A DNA stretch of 64,000 bases, from positions 8,489,501 to 8,553,500 of the forward strand of contig CAJFCV020000005.1 of the NCBI GenBank assembly GCA_904066235.2. Reading direction: 5' to 3'. Of this stretch, positions 43,909 to 56,644 are shown in pieces; position 1 is the first letter of the stretch; every line of letters begins with the position of its first letter. The notes below the pieces were generated by a model, which was not told the DNA's origin, did not search any database, and saw only the letters and a list, made by a program, of their open reading frames with translations. Source of the DNA: Bursaphelenchus xylophilus. Taxonomy: Eukaryota; Nematoda; Chromadorea; Rhabditida; Aphelenchoididae. Made by a program: the position numbers and the translations under genes.

Positions 43909-45423
43909 GCCGTTCTTTGCGGGGTTTGTCTTGTTGTTGAACCGGTGCAATATCTGTTGTTATCTGTATTTATTCTGTAATATTCAGTTATAAATTAAAT
44001 GCCATGATACCCACACACTCTTGTTTTATTCGATTTCCGTGTCTCTCATTACCCGGGAAAGACTTGACTCAATGAGTCAAGTGTTTCTCTCGGATAAATT
44101 TTGATAGAAAGAGTCGTATTTTTAGGTAAATAGTTGTCGTAACATAGTCTAGAAGTAAGAAAAAGTTGTTTTCCATTGTCTAAATTAGTCTAAAAACTAT
44201 CAAATTAAAATATTTCGCTAAATTAATAAAATTTTGCATATTTTAGTTAACCTCTCCCTCTAAACTGCCTTTCAATTCGAATTTCTGGTATTGTTTCTCT
44301 CTGCTAAAGGTTGTACGTCTAACTACTGCATTCCACGACGGGGATTTCCGATATTTTGATTGTAAATTCATATTATTTTCCATATTATGAACAAAATAAA
44401 TGTAATTTTATTGAAATCTTTATTCGGAATGAGATCAAAACGTTGTTCCAACCGGAAATCATAATTGGTTTTGCATTTTGGAGAGCTAAAATACGAAGAG
44501 ACTGTTTTTCCACAAAAAAAATGGATGTCTAAAGTAATATAAAAGTTGCCAAACCTCAAAAATTTGATGAAAACAAGGAAAATCTCGTTGTATTTTAGCT
44601 CCGTCTAGGTATTACACGTCAAATCGATATAAAAAATAGTCAAAAATGCCCGAATTGACGATTTGAGAGAAATTACAGAAAATCCGTCATTATGACGAAA
44701 TTGTTTTTGAACGGTGAAAATTTAAAATTTTTTATGACGCCATAAAATATACAAAGCTTGCTGCTAAAAAAGAATCATCAAAAAAATGCATATTAAAGAT
44801 GTCATCATGACGGATTTTCTAGAAAATCTCTAAAATTGTCTGTACGGCGACATTCCGGACTGGAGATACTCCGGGATTAATTTACGGTCATTCGACTTGC
44901 TATTATGCATAAATATATCATATTAGGTCTAAAAGTTTCCCGCGAAAAGTCACCTCTTCTTAAGATGAAGTTGGTCATCTTTGAAGATTTATAAAAACCG
45001 TTATATAAGGTCCCACTGTACGAAGCGTATATCATTAGATAGCGTTTTCAACGTCCTTTCACGGCATATAAACAGCAAATGTAAATTGTATTCCAACCTG
45101 TAAAAATGCAAAACAAAAAAACGGCGGGGTCATACTTTTAGACCTAATAAAACTAGCATTGGTTGACTACTGGCCGAAATTTTTTACATTTGGCCCGCGA
45201 AAGAGTTGAATTGCATAGCTAAGGACTAAAATGGCAGCAGAGACCCAAAATCGCTTGCCAAATAGTTGGAATGAGTGTTGAAGAATAGGAGAGTCATCCA
45301 CATCCCGTAATGACTAGCCAAAAAAAACTCTATAAGCGGGAATAGTCAAGCCCGGAATGTCGATTGTGCCAGATTGCCAAAAAAAAAAGAAATTCGACTA
45401 CAAAAACTTGACATTGGAATGCG
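43909..45423. other. intergenic region between secreted-protein gene and 214-aa gene
   Basis: Convergent gene ends. No gene is seen. ATAAAT near 43992 may serve polyadenylation. A short inverted-repeat element (44687-44826) begins AAAATCCGTCATTATGACG and ends CATGACGGATTTT. The same TCATCATGACGGATTTT phrase occurs in intron 8 of the upstream gene near 43630. Confidence 0.5.
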
Positions 45424-48031
45424 TTATTTCTTCTTTTCCTGCGCTTTCTTCGCGCTCTCCGCAATCTCCGTGCAGAAGGCAACAGTTGACCCGTCCGGCT
45501 GTTCGATTGTGTGCAACACTCGTCTCTTCGACGGGTCCTTCGCCTTGGACGCCGTGTTTGGGGGAGAAGGCGCCGAATCCGAGGACCGACCGCTTTGAGA
45601 GACCCGACCCGCTTCGACAAAAGGCATCCGCATGATGTCTTCGTTGAGGGACGCGGCCGAAGACGAGTTCGCCGTGTCCATGCACTGAAATGAAGGTGAA
45701 TTTAGTGTACTACTTGATTATGAAAGGGGTTTTGGCGTGTAAACTGATCGGTAAAGCCTTGAGGGTTATTCTGGATCTAGTCATAGACATATTTTAATAT
45801 CAAATTGCATATTTTTCCCAAAAAACCATCAGATGGTCATAGATAATACAAATTTGATAAATTAGATCTGAACCAGGCAAGATTATGGGCAGAGTGATAT
45901 TATAATGACACCTAGTACATAGCCAATATCTCAAACATGATGTTAGTTCAGTCCAATCCTAGCAAATTCACTTTCTTACCAAAAGTCATCAAATCCTGAT
46001 GTGTAATATAATTTGATCTCAACGTCTGAACCATGCAAACTCGTGCACAAAATTATTGTCTGCACGATATATAATAGCCTTATCTGTGCAAACCGGACGG
46101 TTTTGGTTAAGTTTAAGGGCAAAAAATTGTGTTTTGGGACAAAAACACATGATAGTATGGGTAATATAATTTTGACCGCCATCATTGCTAACGACGAAAG
46201 CAAGCCAAATTGAGGACAGATCTATAGAGTCTGTTGTATACACTCTATGTTAGCACCAAAATTTGAATCCCTTTAGGTATCAAAATAAGAAATTTTTGGC
46301 CAACAAATGATCAGCTCAGCTCACCATGGATAATATAATTTTCATCTCATAAATCCCCTATATCAAAGCTATGAGGTATACTGCGTATTTTAAAAAATAC
46401 TTTAACTTATTCTGAACCTTTAACAAACGTTTCCTCACCATTTCCACATTATCGCTGCACATGGCCAACGAATGAAAGGTTTCCTGTCGATTATTCTTGA
46501 AGGCCATCTTCCGCAGCGACGTCTTCACTTCGGCCGAATTTTTGCGCCAAACCGTCGAATTGGCGGCTTCGTCCGACTTGGATGGGGACTGTTCGCGGCT
46601 CCGGCGTTGCAGCAATCGCCTAGGGCCATTCATTTCTTTCTCGTTTTTGAGGGCTCTCAGCTCCGATAATGGCCTGAAAACGGATGAAGATGAGAAATGA
46701 ATAGAGGTAAAATACGACATATCTAAACTTCTGAACATTTATATACTTTCTTAACACTTATTATATCAAATCCGTCAAGAATAATTTCGAAAATCCCAAA
46801 AATAGACCAAATTTGTTATGGATAACATAATTAAAGGCATTTTAATATCTGAAAATGCTTTTAAACTTAATCAAAAAATTTACTAACTACTCCAAAACAT
46901 TTCTAGACTGCATTTTTATTAATTTTTCGCCTTTGGACTGCTATCCAAGCCATTGGAACAGAATGCCAAGGATGGCGGGAAACTTGAACTTTTGAATTTT
47001 CAAATCATCTGGATCGGTAAAATAAGCGGCCAACCGAAAAGGACAGGTCTTCAAAGGCATACGGAGTAGTTTTAAGCCTCTCAAAGTCATCAAATGTTAA
47101 CGAAAGCGCCTTAAAACGCTGGAACAGCTGTTTTTGCCAAAAAAGACTAGTGACTTACAGTAATTTCGGAAATAAAAATGATTACTACTCAACTAGACGG
47201 CTGGACATTACCTCTCAACACCTTTTTTCCGCCAAAACAATCCAAATTTATAACTAAAAAATGAAAAAATTGGAAAAATTTATTTCACTCATGGCAAAAA
47301 AGCTCTCAGAACTTTTCGAAATGAGTGAAAAGCCTCGGAAAGTCAGGATTGCTCAACCGAAAATCATTTGCAAACCCGCCCGCCGCCCAAAACTGTGACA
47401 TTCGGCCCCCCGAAGGCCGTCCGGGGCACCGGCCGAAGCCGGTTATTCGATTACCAACCGGTTTCCATAGAGAATTTACATTCATTTATAGTGCAAATCA
47501 GCGGGTCCTGGGCAAAGGTCTGTTGGTGGAGACCGATGAGAATGAATGGCAAGAAATTTGAGCCAACCTTTTGTTGGAAAAATTCGAACAAACAGAGAAA
47601 TGAAAAAAGATCAAAAAAACTCCAAAAAATCATCAGATTTGGATGAAAATCGGCATAAATTAAGATTAAAATTTTCTCTAGAACATGTGAGACTCTTAAT
47701 ATAGTCCTAAAAAACTGTTTTTCTCTAACGGTCTTACTGTGGGTCAAGTCTGACTAGATTGGGTCAAGTCTTTCTCTACCGTATCTCTCCTAATTAAGCC
47801 TTTCAAAACGTCTTATATCTCGATTTGAACTGCAAAAGAAACGCTAAAAAGTCCAAAAAAAATTTTTTTGGATTTTTTATTTTATTTTTTTATAATATCT
47901 TACATTTTTTCCAATTCTTTCCCCGCATCCAGTTTGAGCTGATCCATTGATTTGATAAATTCAATCACATTCATTTTCTCCTCTTCTTCTGCCTCCAGCA
48001 TTCCCTGGAACTCAAATTTCTCTTTGCTCAT
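45424..48031 (-). CDS. unrecognised 214-aa charged protein
   Basis: Three exons (48031-47904, 46673-46418, 45684-45424) join in phase. TTTTTTCAG abuts the ATG, a likely spliced-leader acceptor. The N terminus is an acidic then amphipathic helix (MLEAEEEEKMNVIEFIKSMD). The centre is basic and Ser-rich (RRLLQRRSREQSPSKSDEA). The C terminus has KRRVLHTIEQPDGSTVAF and a Lys-rich end. The overall plan, with an N-terminal helix, basic Ser-rich middle and short C-terminal beta-like unit, faintly recalls borealin-type chromosomal passenger subunits, but this is a weak impression and no name is given. Intron 1 (46674-47903) contains an opposite-strand candidate gene. Confidence 0.65.
47291..47561 (+). 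CDS. small candidate gene nested in an intron, with apparent -1 frameshift
   Basis: ATG 47291 opens a frame (MAKKLSELFEMSEKPRKV at the start) that would stop at TGA 47396-47398. Just before the stop is CCCAAAA (47386-47392), in phase as C CCA AAA. A -1 shift there continues into TVTFGPPKAVRGTGRSRLFD up to 47460, then a 41-nt GT-CAG intron (47461-47501), and a last exon 47502-47561 ending LLVETDENEWQEI and TGA. The total is about 88 aa, basic with an acidic tail. The clean intron and sustained composition argue for a real plus-strand gene. The shift could be programmed, a sequence error or a lesion. Product not recognised. Confidence 0.5.
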
Positions 48032-51000
48032 CTGAAAAAAACAAAATTAAAATTAAATTTGATAGATGATCAAAATTATATTCCTAGTGCAAAAAATTAC
48101 ATATTAGAACATAAAAAGCGGTAAAAAATTAATCCAAAAATGAATAACCGTTTTTTTTGTCTTTTCCGTTGTGAATTTTTCACTGGGAAAACAACATTTT
48201 TATTGCAGAATCGTCCTACACACCAAACCTTTTTTTATTCCAAAAATAAATTCTTTCAACCTAAAAGTGTGCCGAAAGAAAAATCAAAAAAAATTGTTTG
48301 GATTTTCAATTTTTTCAAAATATCAGAATTCCAAAAAAAATCAAGCTTCTATTCAGTAATTTTATATTCCATTTTGAAAATTTTGGCCTTAAAACAAACA
48401 AAAAATTTACCGGAAATTGAGTTTTTCCGAAAAAAGAATCTATAAAAAGAGGTAATTCCCACGAAAAAGTTTGTCTCTAAACTATTTTCTAAGCCTCTTT
48501 TTCAATAACCATTCAAGATTAAATGACGGAAAAAATCCGAATTTTGAAAAAAAATTGAAATTATTATAAAAACAAATCAAAAAATCCCATAAAACTTTCT
48601 AGAAATCCCCGAATTTCCCGTTGATTAGCTCAAAAAACCACTTAAAACCTCACAACTTTATTCGATTACTAATGAGCGAGAAAAAAGAGTAAGAAATTCC
48701 CACAACTCCTTCGCCTTGACCCTCTTTTTCTTTGGTATTTGTTTTTCGGGCCCGAAAAGGTAAAAGGAAATTGTGAATGGCCTGAGGGCTTCACACACGC
48801 AAAGGGGCAGGAAAGATCACGCAAAGGAGTTTTGATCTCCGCTAACTTTATTGTTTTGAACTTGAAATGTCATGCTTTCATGGTCTTTGAATGTTTTTCA
48901 TTCGAAAAATATTAAAATTGAAGGAATAAAGTGATTTTTTAAAGGGCAAAAAATGAAGTTTTTGCAAAAAAAAATTTTATTTTTTGGGGTCATTTTGAAA
49001 AAGAAATAAAAAATTTTTTTTTTTTTGAAAAAGTAAAATCGACAGAAAATCACAAAAAATTGTAAAATAAATTGCCAAACAAACAAAAATCCAGGTTTAT
49101 GAAGTATAAAAAAACCTTTCCTTAATTTTCTCAAACCAAGAAAATCGTAATTTTGAAATAAGAAAGGCCTACCTTTGCCAAAAAAGCCCTTCCAAAAGTC
49201 GTTTCCCCACCTTTTCCTTGCTTTTTCCCATCCAACCAAACCCACGGCCTTCACCTTTTCGTGCCTGTGGCCAATAAACCCATTGTATGAAATGTCTGCT
49301 CCCACAAAAAAATTAAAATAATATCATTTCAAAAAATGTCGGCTAATAAGGTAAGCAGATCTTGTTCCGGATTTCGACCCATAGCCTATGATTTTCGGAG
49401 GAAAAAAAACGATTTTTTTGATTTTTAGAGTTTGATGAAACTTGAAATAAATTGCTGATTTGAAGAGCTAAGCCTATATAGGCAAAAATTTAAGCACTAC
49501 TGTAAAAGATTTTTGTCAAAAAAAATTAACAAAGATAGGGGTTTTTTGCGATTTTTGGTATGAAATGCAACTGTCTGATTTGTAAGGACGAGTGCAAAAT
49601 TTCCATAAAGAAATCGATTTTTTCCGGTTGAAATTCGCAGAGATATAATAGATATGGCTATCAGTTTGTCTGGAAAGTAATGAGCCCAATGTCATCACGC
49701 CAATTACATAAAGTCGCTGAATTGAAAATCAATTTGATTTTGTCGCGACACAATTCATTTCTCGGCGACCATACGATTTTGAAACAGTGTTCATTATTTT
49801 TCAGACAGACTGATAAAATGCGTTTTTTTGACCGCTCTGCACACTTTGCATACCAATTTGCATATCCCAAGGTCGTTGAATATCTCAGCGCTCTCTCAGC
49901 TGCCCCAGCGCTATCTAAGGTTCTTCCTATACCGTTCACCCCCAATTTTTAGCTCACACTTTGCAGAGGCAGTTGAGATATCCAATAATCTTTGAGACTA
50001 GGCAAAATGCAAAAAGCAGGCAGAGAAAAAAACGTCATTGGCCATGGTTCCGCCACGGTAAATTTTTAATGCAAACGGTGCTCTTTCTGGTTGAAAAAAT
50101 CTGAAATTTTGTATGGATAATCTTGCAAGAAACGTGTCAAATTTTCACCAAGGTTTGGGCTAAAAATCTCGGTTCTTTGATGCTAAAAATATCGTATTTG
50201 CCTTTGCACACATTTATCAAAATTTACGCCATGTTTTGCCGATGTCCAAGCGCCGTGCTCTGAGCATTTTCCCTGCGAACTAGTGCCCCATTACCTCCCC
50301 AAAAATGTAAATTGAACACCCCACCCTCACCATTATTTCATTGTGCGGGCGGAGGTAATGGGAGGCAGTCTACTCTCCGGGTTTTGCAGACGGCCCCACA
50401 AAGTTTCACCTGCGCCTGCGGGCAAACTTTTTTGAGGGAAATCAACCTTTTACGGAATGCTTAAAGGTCGGGCAGAAGTCAAAGAAATGCATATTAGACA
50501 TGGCCGGGTTTCTATGCAAAAAGGTGTTGCAAATTAAATTGTGATGATTAAAGAATGAGTGAAATTGAATTTGGGTGAGCTGCAAAGAGAATTGGAGAGG
50601 AAATACATGTTAGAAGGTTTACGGTAAGATACACAGTAAAATATTTTAAAAAGCAAAAACTTTGCATTTTGCTAACAATAAAAAATTGCAGGTTCTCAAA
50701 ACCAAAAGCTAATAAAATTGCCTTAAAATTAGCCCACGTTCTCTGTGTAAGTCATGCATCAACTGCTGAAAGTTTTAGCTCTTGCTTTGCAGGGGCAGCC
50801 GAGATATTCAGCAATATTTGTAGGCGAGAGGGTACGGAAAATCAAGAAAAAGTATGCAGAGATTTCATCATCAGATTTGGATGAAATTCAAAATTAACTT
50901 TCCAAAGAGATTTGGGCGAATTTTAGCCTTTGCTTTGCAGTTTCCATCGAAATTTTTAGCACAAAATTGTCCAAAAACTCCCGGCCGGCTCTCTAAAAGA

Positions 51001-51056
51001 AAAATTTAGAATGCCATCTAAAAAATAATGTGTATCATCTCTACACAGTAACACTA
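48032..51056. other. gene-poor region with degenerate repeats
   Basis: It includes the upstream region of the 214-aa gene (GC-richer block 48700-48850). A minus-strand frame near 49300-49180 is coding-like (NGFIGHRHEKVKAVGLVGWE) but has no acceptor or ATG. Fragments of the foldback families occur at 49640-50280 and 50750-50950 (TTTTAGCTCACACTTTGCAG type phrases). No gene is called. Confidence 0.45.
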
Positions 51057-51507
51057 ACAGGGGAAGTACCCCAAGTGCGACGCTCAGATTTTGATGAAAC
51101 TTGGCACAAATTTAGAATAATTTTTTCTAAGATATATGCGAGAATCCTAGCTTGCGCTTTGCAGAAACAACCAAGATTTTTAGATCGAAAGTCGGCGAAA
51201 ATTTAGGACTTTTTGCCGAATTTCAGCACGAAAAGTTTCATGCCAATTTCTACCGTAAAGGATAATGTTTCTACAAAAAATCAAATTTTTCCGCACTAAA
51301 CTACCAAAGTTATGGCCAAAAAGCGTTTTTCTCTCTGACCGCTCTCCACGTTTAGCGTGCTCTCTCGGCGGCATAACTCGCCCGATATCTCGGCGGCGCC
51401 TGCAAAGCGCGAGCTAAAACTTTCAGGAATTCATATTTAGTCCATACCCGACGTGTGTGCAAAATTTAAAGAAAATCCGAGCGTCGCACTTGGGGTACTT
51501 CCCTTGT
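51057..51507. mobile_element. ACAAGGGAAGTACCCC-family element, best-preserved copy
   Basis: ACAGGGGAAGTACCCCAAGT at the left and CTTGGGGTACTTCCCTTGT at the right, with extensive internal self-complementarity. Closest in sequence to 2509-2960. No coding capacity. Confidence 0.8.
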
Positions 51508-53268
51508 AAGCTAACTTGTGTGCTAAATTCTTTATAGGTCAATATGGCCAAAGAAATGTGGTAATAAAAGGAAACGCAACGGTCCCAAAGTTGGGGTGCT
51601 ATGTATACTGGTCGACAAAATTTTCTTTCCACCTGGATCTCGGGAACTGCTGGGCTTAGAAACTTGAAATTGGGCACAGAAACACTGTGGAACAGTCTAA
51701 CACCATACCCAAAAATCGTATCATTTGATGCACTTTACATGCCTTTTTTGAAAAAGGCAAAAAGCCGGATGACAAAATTTTCTTTCCACCTTGGAAAAAA
51801 CGTTTGTAACTCAAAAGCCAGAGGGTGTTAAGACATCACTGTGGCATCGCTGTGATTGTGAAAAACTCCTCTTTCGATCGGTGTCACAACTTTACCGGGG
51901 TTTTCGTTTCTTCGCCCTTGGGCGTCGCCTCATTGCCGCCTTGTCAGTTTTCAGCCAAATTCGTCAACGACATTGCGCTCATTATCTTCCCGACAGACTT
52001 ATATGCCTCGAGATATTCGCCCCCCGAAATTTCAACAAAATCAAAAAGTCCCCAACAATGATACCACTATTCCATTCCACAATCCCACCCTCACTCCAGA
52101 CCCTACAACCTCCCCAAAAAAGTTGTGTAATATTGGGTAGTAATCGGGAGAGAATGGGGCACGGAACCCCCCACCCTCACACATAAACAGTATGAAAAGG
52201 TGTAAATAACAGGCACGATTTAATTAAAATCCGGTGCAAAATAAAAGTGGCCAAAGTATCGCGTCCCTACCGCCTTCCAACCAATGTCAAGCAAAGGTCA
52301 TTTTTTCAATTATTATTCGTTACTGGAAGTATTATAACAGTAATGGTTGTAAGGGTTGGGAAACAACGGTAAAACAGTCAAATTTGTGTTAAGTGATGAA
52401 AATGATGATTACAATGTCGCTGCTTAATTTTGCTGCGATATATCGATCATGCAACTTGCACTTTTGGGTTGCAGAAGTTTTAAGAATGAAATTTTTCAAT
52501 CGTTATTGCGAAGTTTATGCAATGGGGTTCCTTACAATATTTATATTTTCTGAAAGCAGGCTTCTTACTCTACTCTCCTGCCAAATTTTAGCCTTCTAGC
52601 TCAAACGGCTAGCGAGATATCGAGAGATAAAGCAAGCGCATTCCGAAAAAAATAGAAAAAGTCGCGGAGATCGGTTGTGTCTCAAAAGTACAGAATGCCG
52701 TGCGATACAGTTCATTTTCTCGGCGATTTTCGATGCGACACTGCGTTCGTTATTTTGGCAAATAGAGAATGGAGGTTGGTCAGTGCTACTGACCACCATT
52801 ATCATTAGAAAAGCTGTATGTATGCATTATGTAATAGCGGGCTGACTGCTTTGAGTAGTTATTGATTTTACCTTGGCCAGTAGAAAAAATGACAAGGTTT
52901 TACTGGATCCTGACAAGTCTTACTACGTGAATCACTGATTTCCCCTGCACTTTCACAAATTTCCATCAACAAAGATTGTCTCGAAAAATATTGTTTTGTT
53001 TTCTCTTCAAAGGTGGTCTTTTTTTCTCGATGTGACAATTTGCCGTTAGCTCTTGGAAGACCATGTAATCAGACTCCAATATGCTCTCCAATTACCTTCA
53101 TCTCACTGTTAAAACGGCTTTTTCAACGTTTAAGATGTTCTTTGCAAAAGGAGAGATAAACTACAAGTGTTATAGTGCTATAAAAAGAGACTTCGATATA
53201 AGCAGAGAAGAATCATCTGTTTGATTTTTATATTTTGAACATATTCCTATTTCAATTCGTATTTTAGA
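51508..53268. other. upstream region of the carboxylesterase; decayed coding-like block and a repeat
   Basis: 51840-52060 has balanced composition. Its minus strand reads EISGGEYLEAYKSVGKIMSA and onward with one in-frame TGA and no start codon, which looks like a gene relic. About 52535-52700 is copy 2 of the dispersed repeat at 6944-7104. The rest is AT-rich, and the carboxylesterase promoter should lie in the last few hundred bases. Confidence 0.4.
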
Positions 53269-56200
53269 ATGTCGATTCGAGTTTCTGAAAGCGAAATTTA
53301 CGAGGTCGAAAGTGGGAAAATCAAGGGAATCGCGTATAATATCGACAATTGTAAGAATTATGTGGCTTGTCTGGGAATCCCGTATGCTGCAGCGCCGATT
53401 GGAGAGCTGAGATTCGAAGTATGTGAGGTCTAAAGACTTTTCTGTCTCTCAAAAAACGTCTCGTAAATATACCTTTAGCTTTGCCATATACACTTGTTAC
53501 TGTTCCTATTTTAGAAGCCCCAACCGCCAAAGAAATGGCGAAATGTCCGGAACTGTACCCACTTTGGAGCCCCTTGTCCGTACAGAGAGCCTCCTAATGG
53601 AGAACACAAACCTCAGCTGGTGCATTCGGAGGATTGCTTATTTTTGAATGTGTTTGCGCCGGTTGCAAATAATCAAGTAAGTTTTATTATGTTTTTTAAG
53701 TGTAGAAGTGGCCAAGTTTTGAATGCCAACTTTATCATAATTTACATCTGATAGTGAGAGAGGAAATAGGGAATTTTATAAAGTATATTCAGATCAAACG
53801 TGCTTTTTTGAACCCTTTTTTGAGAGTTTTAGAATCATCAATAAAAATTGTGAGTCTTTTTTTCTAATTTCCTGGTCAATCTCTTCTTGTTTTCGATCGT
53901 CTCGCGCTCGCAGAGATTGTTGAATATCTCGACTGCCTCTTCAAAATACATATTGAAATTTTCATAATTTGTTACATGTTGTATGTAGTTCACGTCTGCG
54001 AAATTCAGAGAGAATCTGGCCACTTTCAGCCAACCAAATAAACTTTTTGATTTGAGGCTCCCTACAGTAATATAAAGTAAAAATGAGCCTTTTTGCTAAT
54101 TCCAATTTTCCTCAGCGCCCTTATAAATGTTGACTAGACCACTCAGTAATCTAACTGTCTCACTGAACCTGTTTTCAGTATTACAAAGCCAAGAAATTGC
54201 CAGTTTTTGTCTTCATCCATGGTGGTGGATATGTCTTCGACAACGCCGCCAACTACGGATGCTCCTCAATCTGCCAAAACCTTTGCTCCAAGGACGTGGT
54301 AGTTGTCACCCTCAACTATCGCCTCGGGCTTTTCGGCTTCTTAACATTGAACGATGGAAAAGTTAAGGGCAATTTTGGGCTTTGGGATCAAACCGAAGCC
54401 CTAAAATGGGTCAAAAAGAACATTCACGTGTTCGGAGGGGACCCGGAGAATATCACAGTTGGAGGACACAGTGCTGGAGGCTCGTCGTCTGATTTGTTGG
54501 CCATTTCTCCGCATTCCAGAGGTAAGAAATGGGGGAGAATGAGATTTTTTGGAATAGATGGTCATGTATAATATAAATTAATGCTGCAAAGGGGTTTTGG
54601 CAATAGTATATTAACCAACTTGTGTTTCATGAGCATTTTTAAAGCAAATCTTTCATTTTTGTTAGTTTCGGGGCCATAGAAACAGCTAAAACAGAATGCC
54701 AAATATGGCGGGAAATTTGAATTTTTAAAGGGTTCTTCCCGATTTTTCAAGTTTTTCGGACATTCCCGAGAAAGTAATGATCTTTGCAACTAGTAATTTC
54801 CCCATCCTTGAAACACTCAAAAATCGACAAATTTGCCTCAGTATTACCCGTTTCACCTTGTTTTAGACCTCTTCCAACGCGTAATCCTCTTCGCTGGCGC
54901 CTCCAAATGCGGATTTGCCGTGGAATCCCCGGAAACAATGCGGCGACGAGTCTGGAAGTTCGCCGCATCCAAAGGCTACCCCAAAACTGAAGCCGATTTT
55001 TCCACAAAATCGGCGGCGAACGAGGATTTGATGAGATTTTTGAGATTGCTGAAAGCCGATGATCTGAGACTTGGCCTGGCTGGACTACCCGCTTTCGCCA
55101 AGGAGTTTACAATGCACTGTGCGCCTGTTGTTGATGGAGACTTTTTCCCGGAGGAAATCGAGAAATTGAGAAAAAATGCGCCGAGAAAGCAGATTTTGGT
55201 TGGAGTCACCCTGTTTGAGGGGCTGAATTTGGGTGAGTTTATGTTAATATAGCATTCAAAAAGCTGTTTTATGAAGTAAAAAGTCTTCTACATTCTTTTT
55301 TTTCATATCTTTTCTGCAAATTTCGGGAATTGTATATAATTTTTGATCCAAAAACATTAAAAATTGCCATGGATAAGATAATCTGATGTTTGAAATCGGC
55401 AGAACTTTAAATAAAAATACCAAACACAAAGGTCGGACGTATTTTACCATCAGTCTTGACATTTTTAACCGAATTTTCAGCGTTTCCAACCTCTAAAACA
55501 CAATGCCAAAAATGGCGGGAAATTTAAAAATTTGAATTTTTAAGCTTCCAGTCATGGGTAAAATACGGTAGAATTAGCCGTGCTGTAAATAGAGTGCAAA
55601 TTTTCAGCAATTGGCCAATCCGGAGACAAGCTGACTAAATTTACCCTGAGGCAAATCGGATTTGGATTGAAGCAAAAGAACCCGCAGATCGTCCAAGAAG
55701 TCTACAACGAAATGTTGGGCTCTACAACTTTCAAGAATACTCATGAGCAGAACGTTTTCAACGTCAATGTAAGCGATTTTTCGACTAATTGAACCACTTT
55801 TTTATATTGCTTTAGGTTCTTTCCGACTTTTTCATCAATAACGGAGTCTGGGAGAGTGCCAAAAATTGGCAAAATGCGGGATCCGAAGTGTTTTTGTATA
55901 CCTTCGATTATATTCAAAAGGGCATGCTGAAAACGATGCAAAAATATCTTCCATTCGAAGGTGAGTTGGTGATGGATAATATAAAATTTTATCTGAAAAG
56001 AGTTTTTTGATGGTAAAACGTGGTTTTTGAGGGTTGAAAAGCCTTCAAAAAGACTTCTGTGGCCATTCTTACATTAGAAATGATCTTTTTGAGGCTTGAA
56101 ACATAATGCCAAACTTGGCGGGAATTTTAAATTTTGAATCGTAAATGGATGAATTTTGGTTTGTTATAACGCACAGCATCCCCACTGCGTATTTTACACT

Positions 56201-56644
56201 CATTTTGATCATTCTCTAACGAGATCGGTTATCTTTTTAGTGCTGAAACAGAATGCCAAATTTTGGCGGGAAATTCAAAATTAAAATTTTTTATTGTTTT
56301 CAGCGGCTTGCCACGGAGTTGAGATGGCCTTTATTTTTGGCCAAAATATCCTGGCCGACTCAAACTTGGAACGACAAGATCTCGAGGTTTTGGAGCGATT
56401 CACCAGCTATTTGACCAACTTTATCAAACATGGGTAAGATCATCAAAATTTTTAGACAAAAAATTAATTTTTTAGTAATCCAAGTGGCGATGGTCAGGTT
56501 TTCACTCCACTTACTGGTCGGAATCTCTTCAAACATGTGGTAATTGAGGGCAACAAGACCTACGAAAAGGATGACTTTTGCGGTGGAAGGCCTGAGAAAT
56601 GGATTCAGATCAGAGAAAGCATCCGAGCTGGTAGTAAATTGTAG
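53269..56644 (+). CDS. type-B carboxylesterase
   Basis: Eight exons (53269-53418, 53515-53676, 54179-54521, 54867-55232, 55608-55768, 55816-55960, 56304-56433, 56476-56644) join in phase to give 541 aa, the usual length of the family, which hydrolyses esters with an alpha/beta-hydrolase fold. Seen: GIPYAAAPIGELRF, SEDCLFLNVFAPV, the oxyanion HGGG at 118-121, LNYRLGLFGFL, the nucleophile elbow GHSAGG with Ser202, an acid Glu336 in LFEGLNL, and His446 in AACHGVEMAFIFG. The triad is therefore complete. No signal peptide or C-terminal anchor is present, so a cytosolic enzyme is likely. ATTTTAG lies 1 nt before the ATG. AATAAA is at about 56657. Substrate is unknown. Confidence 0.93.

Noticed and set aside
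45357..45635. Plus-strand 92-residue frame
   Set aside because: Antisense to the last exon of the minus-strand 214-aa gene, which has acceptor, phase and stop in order.
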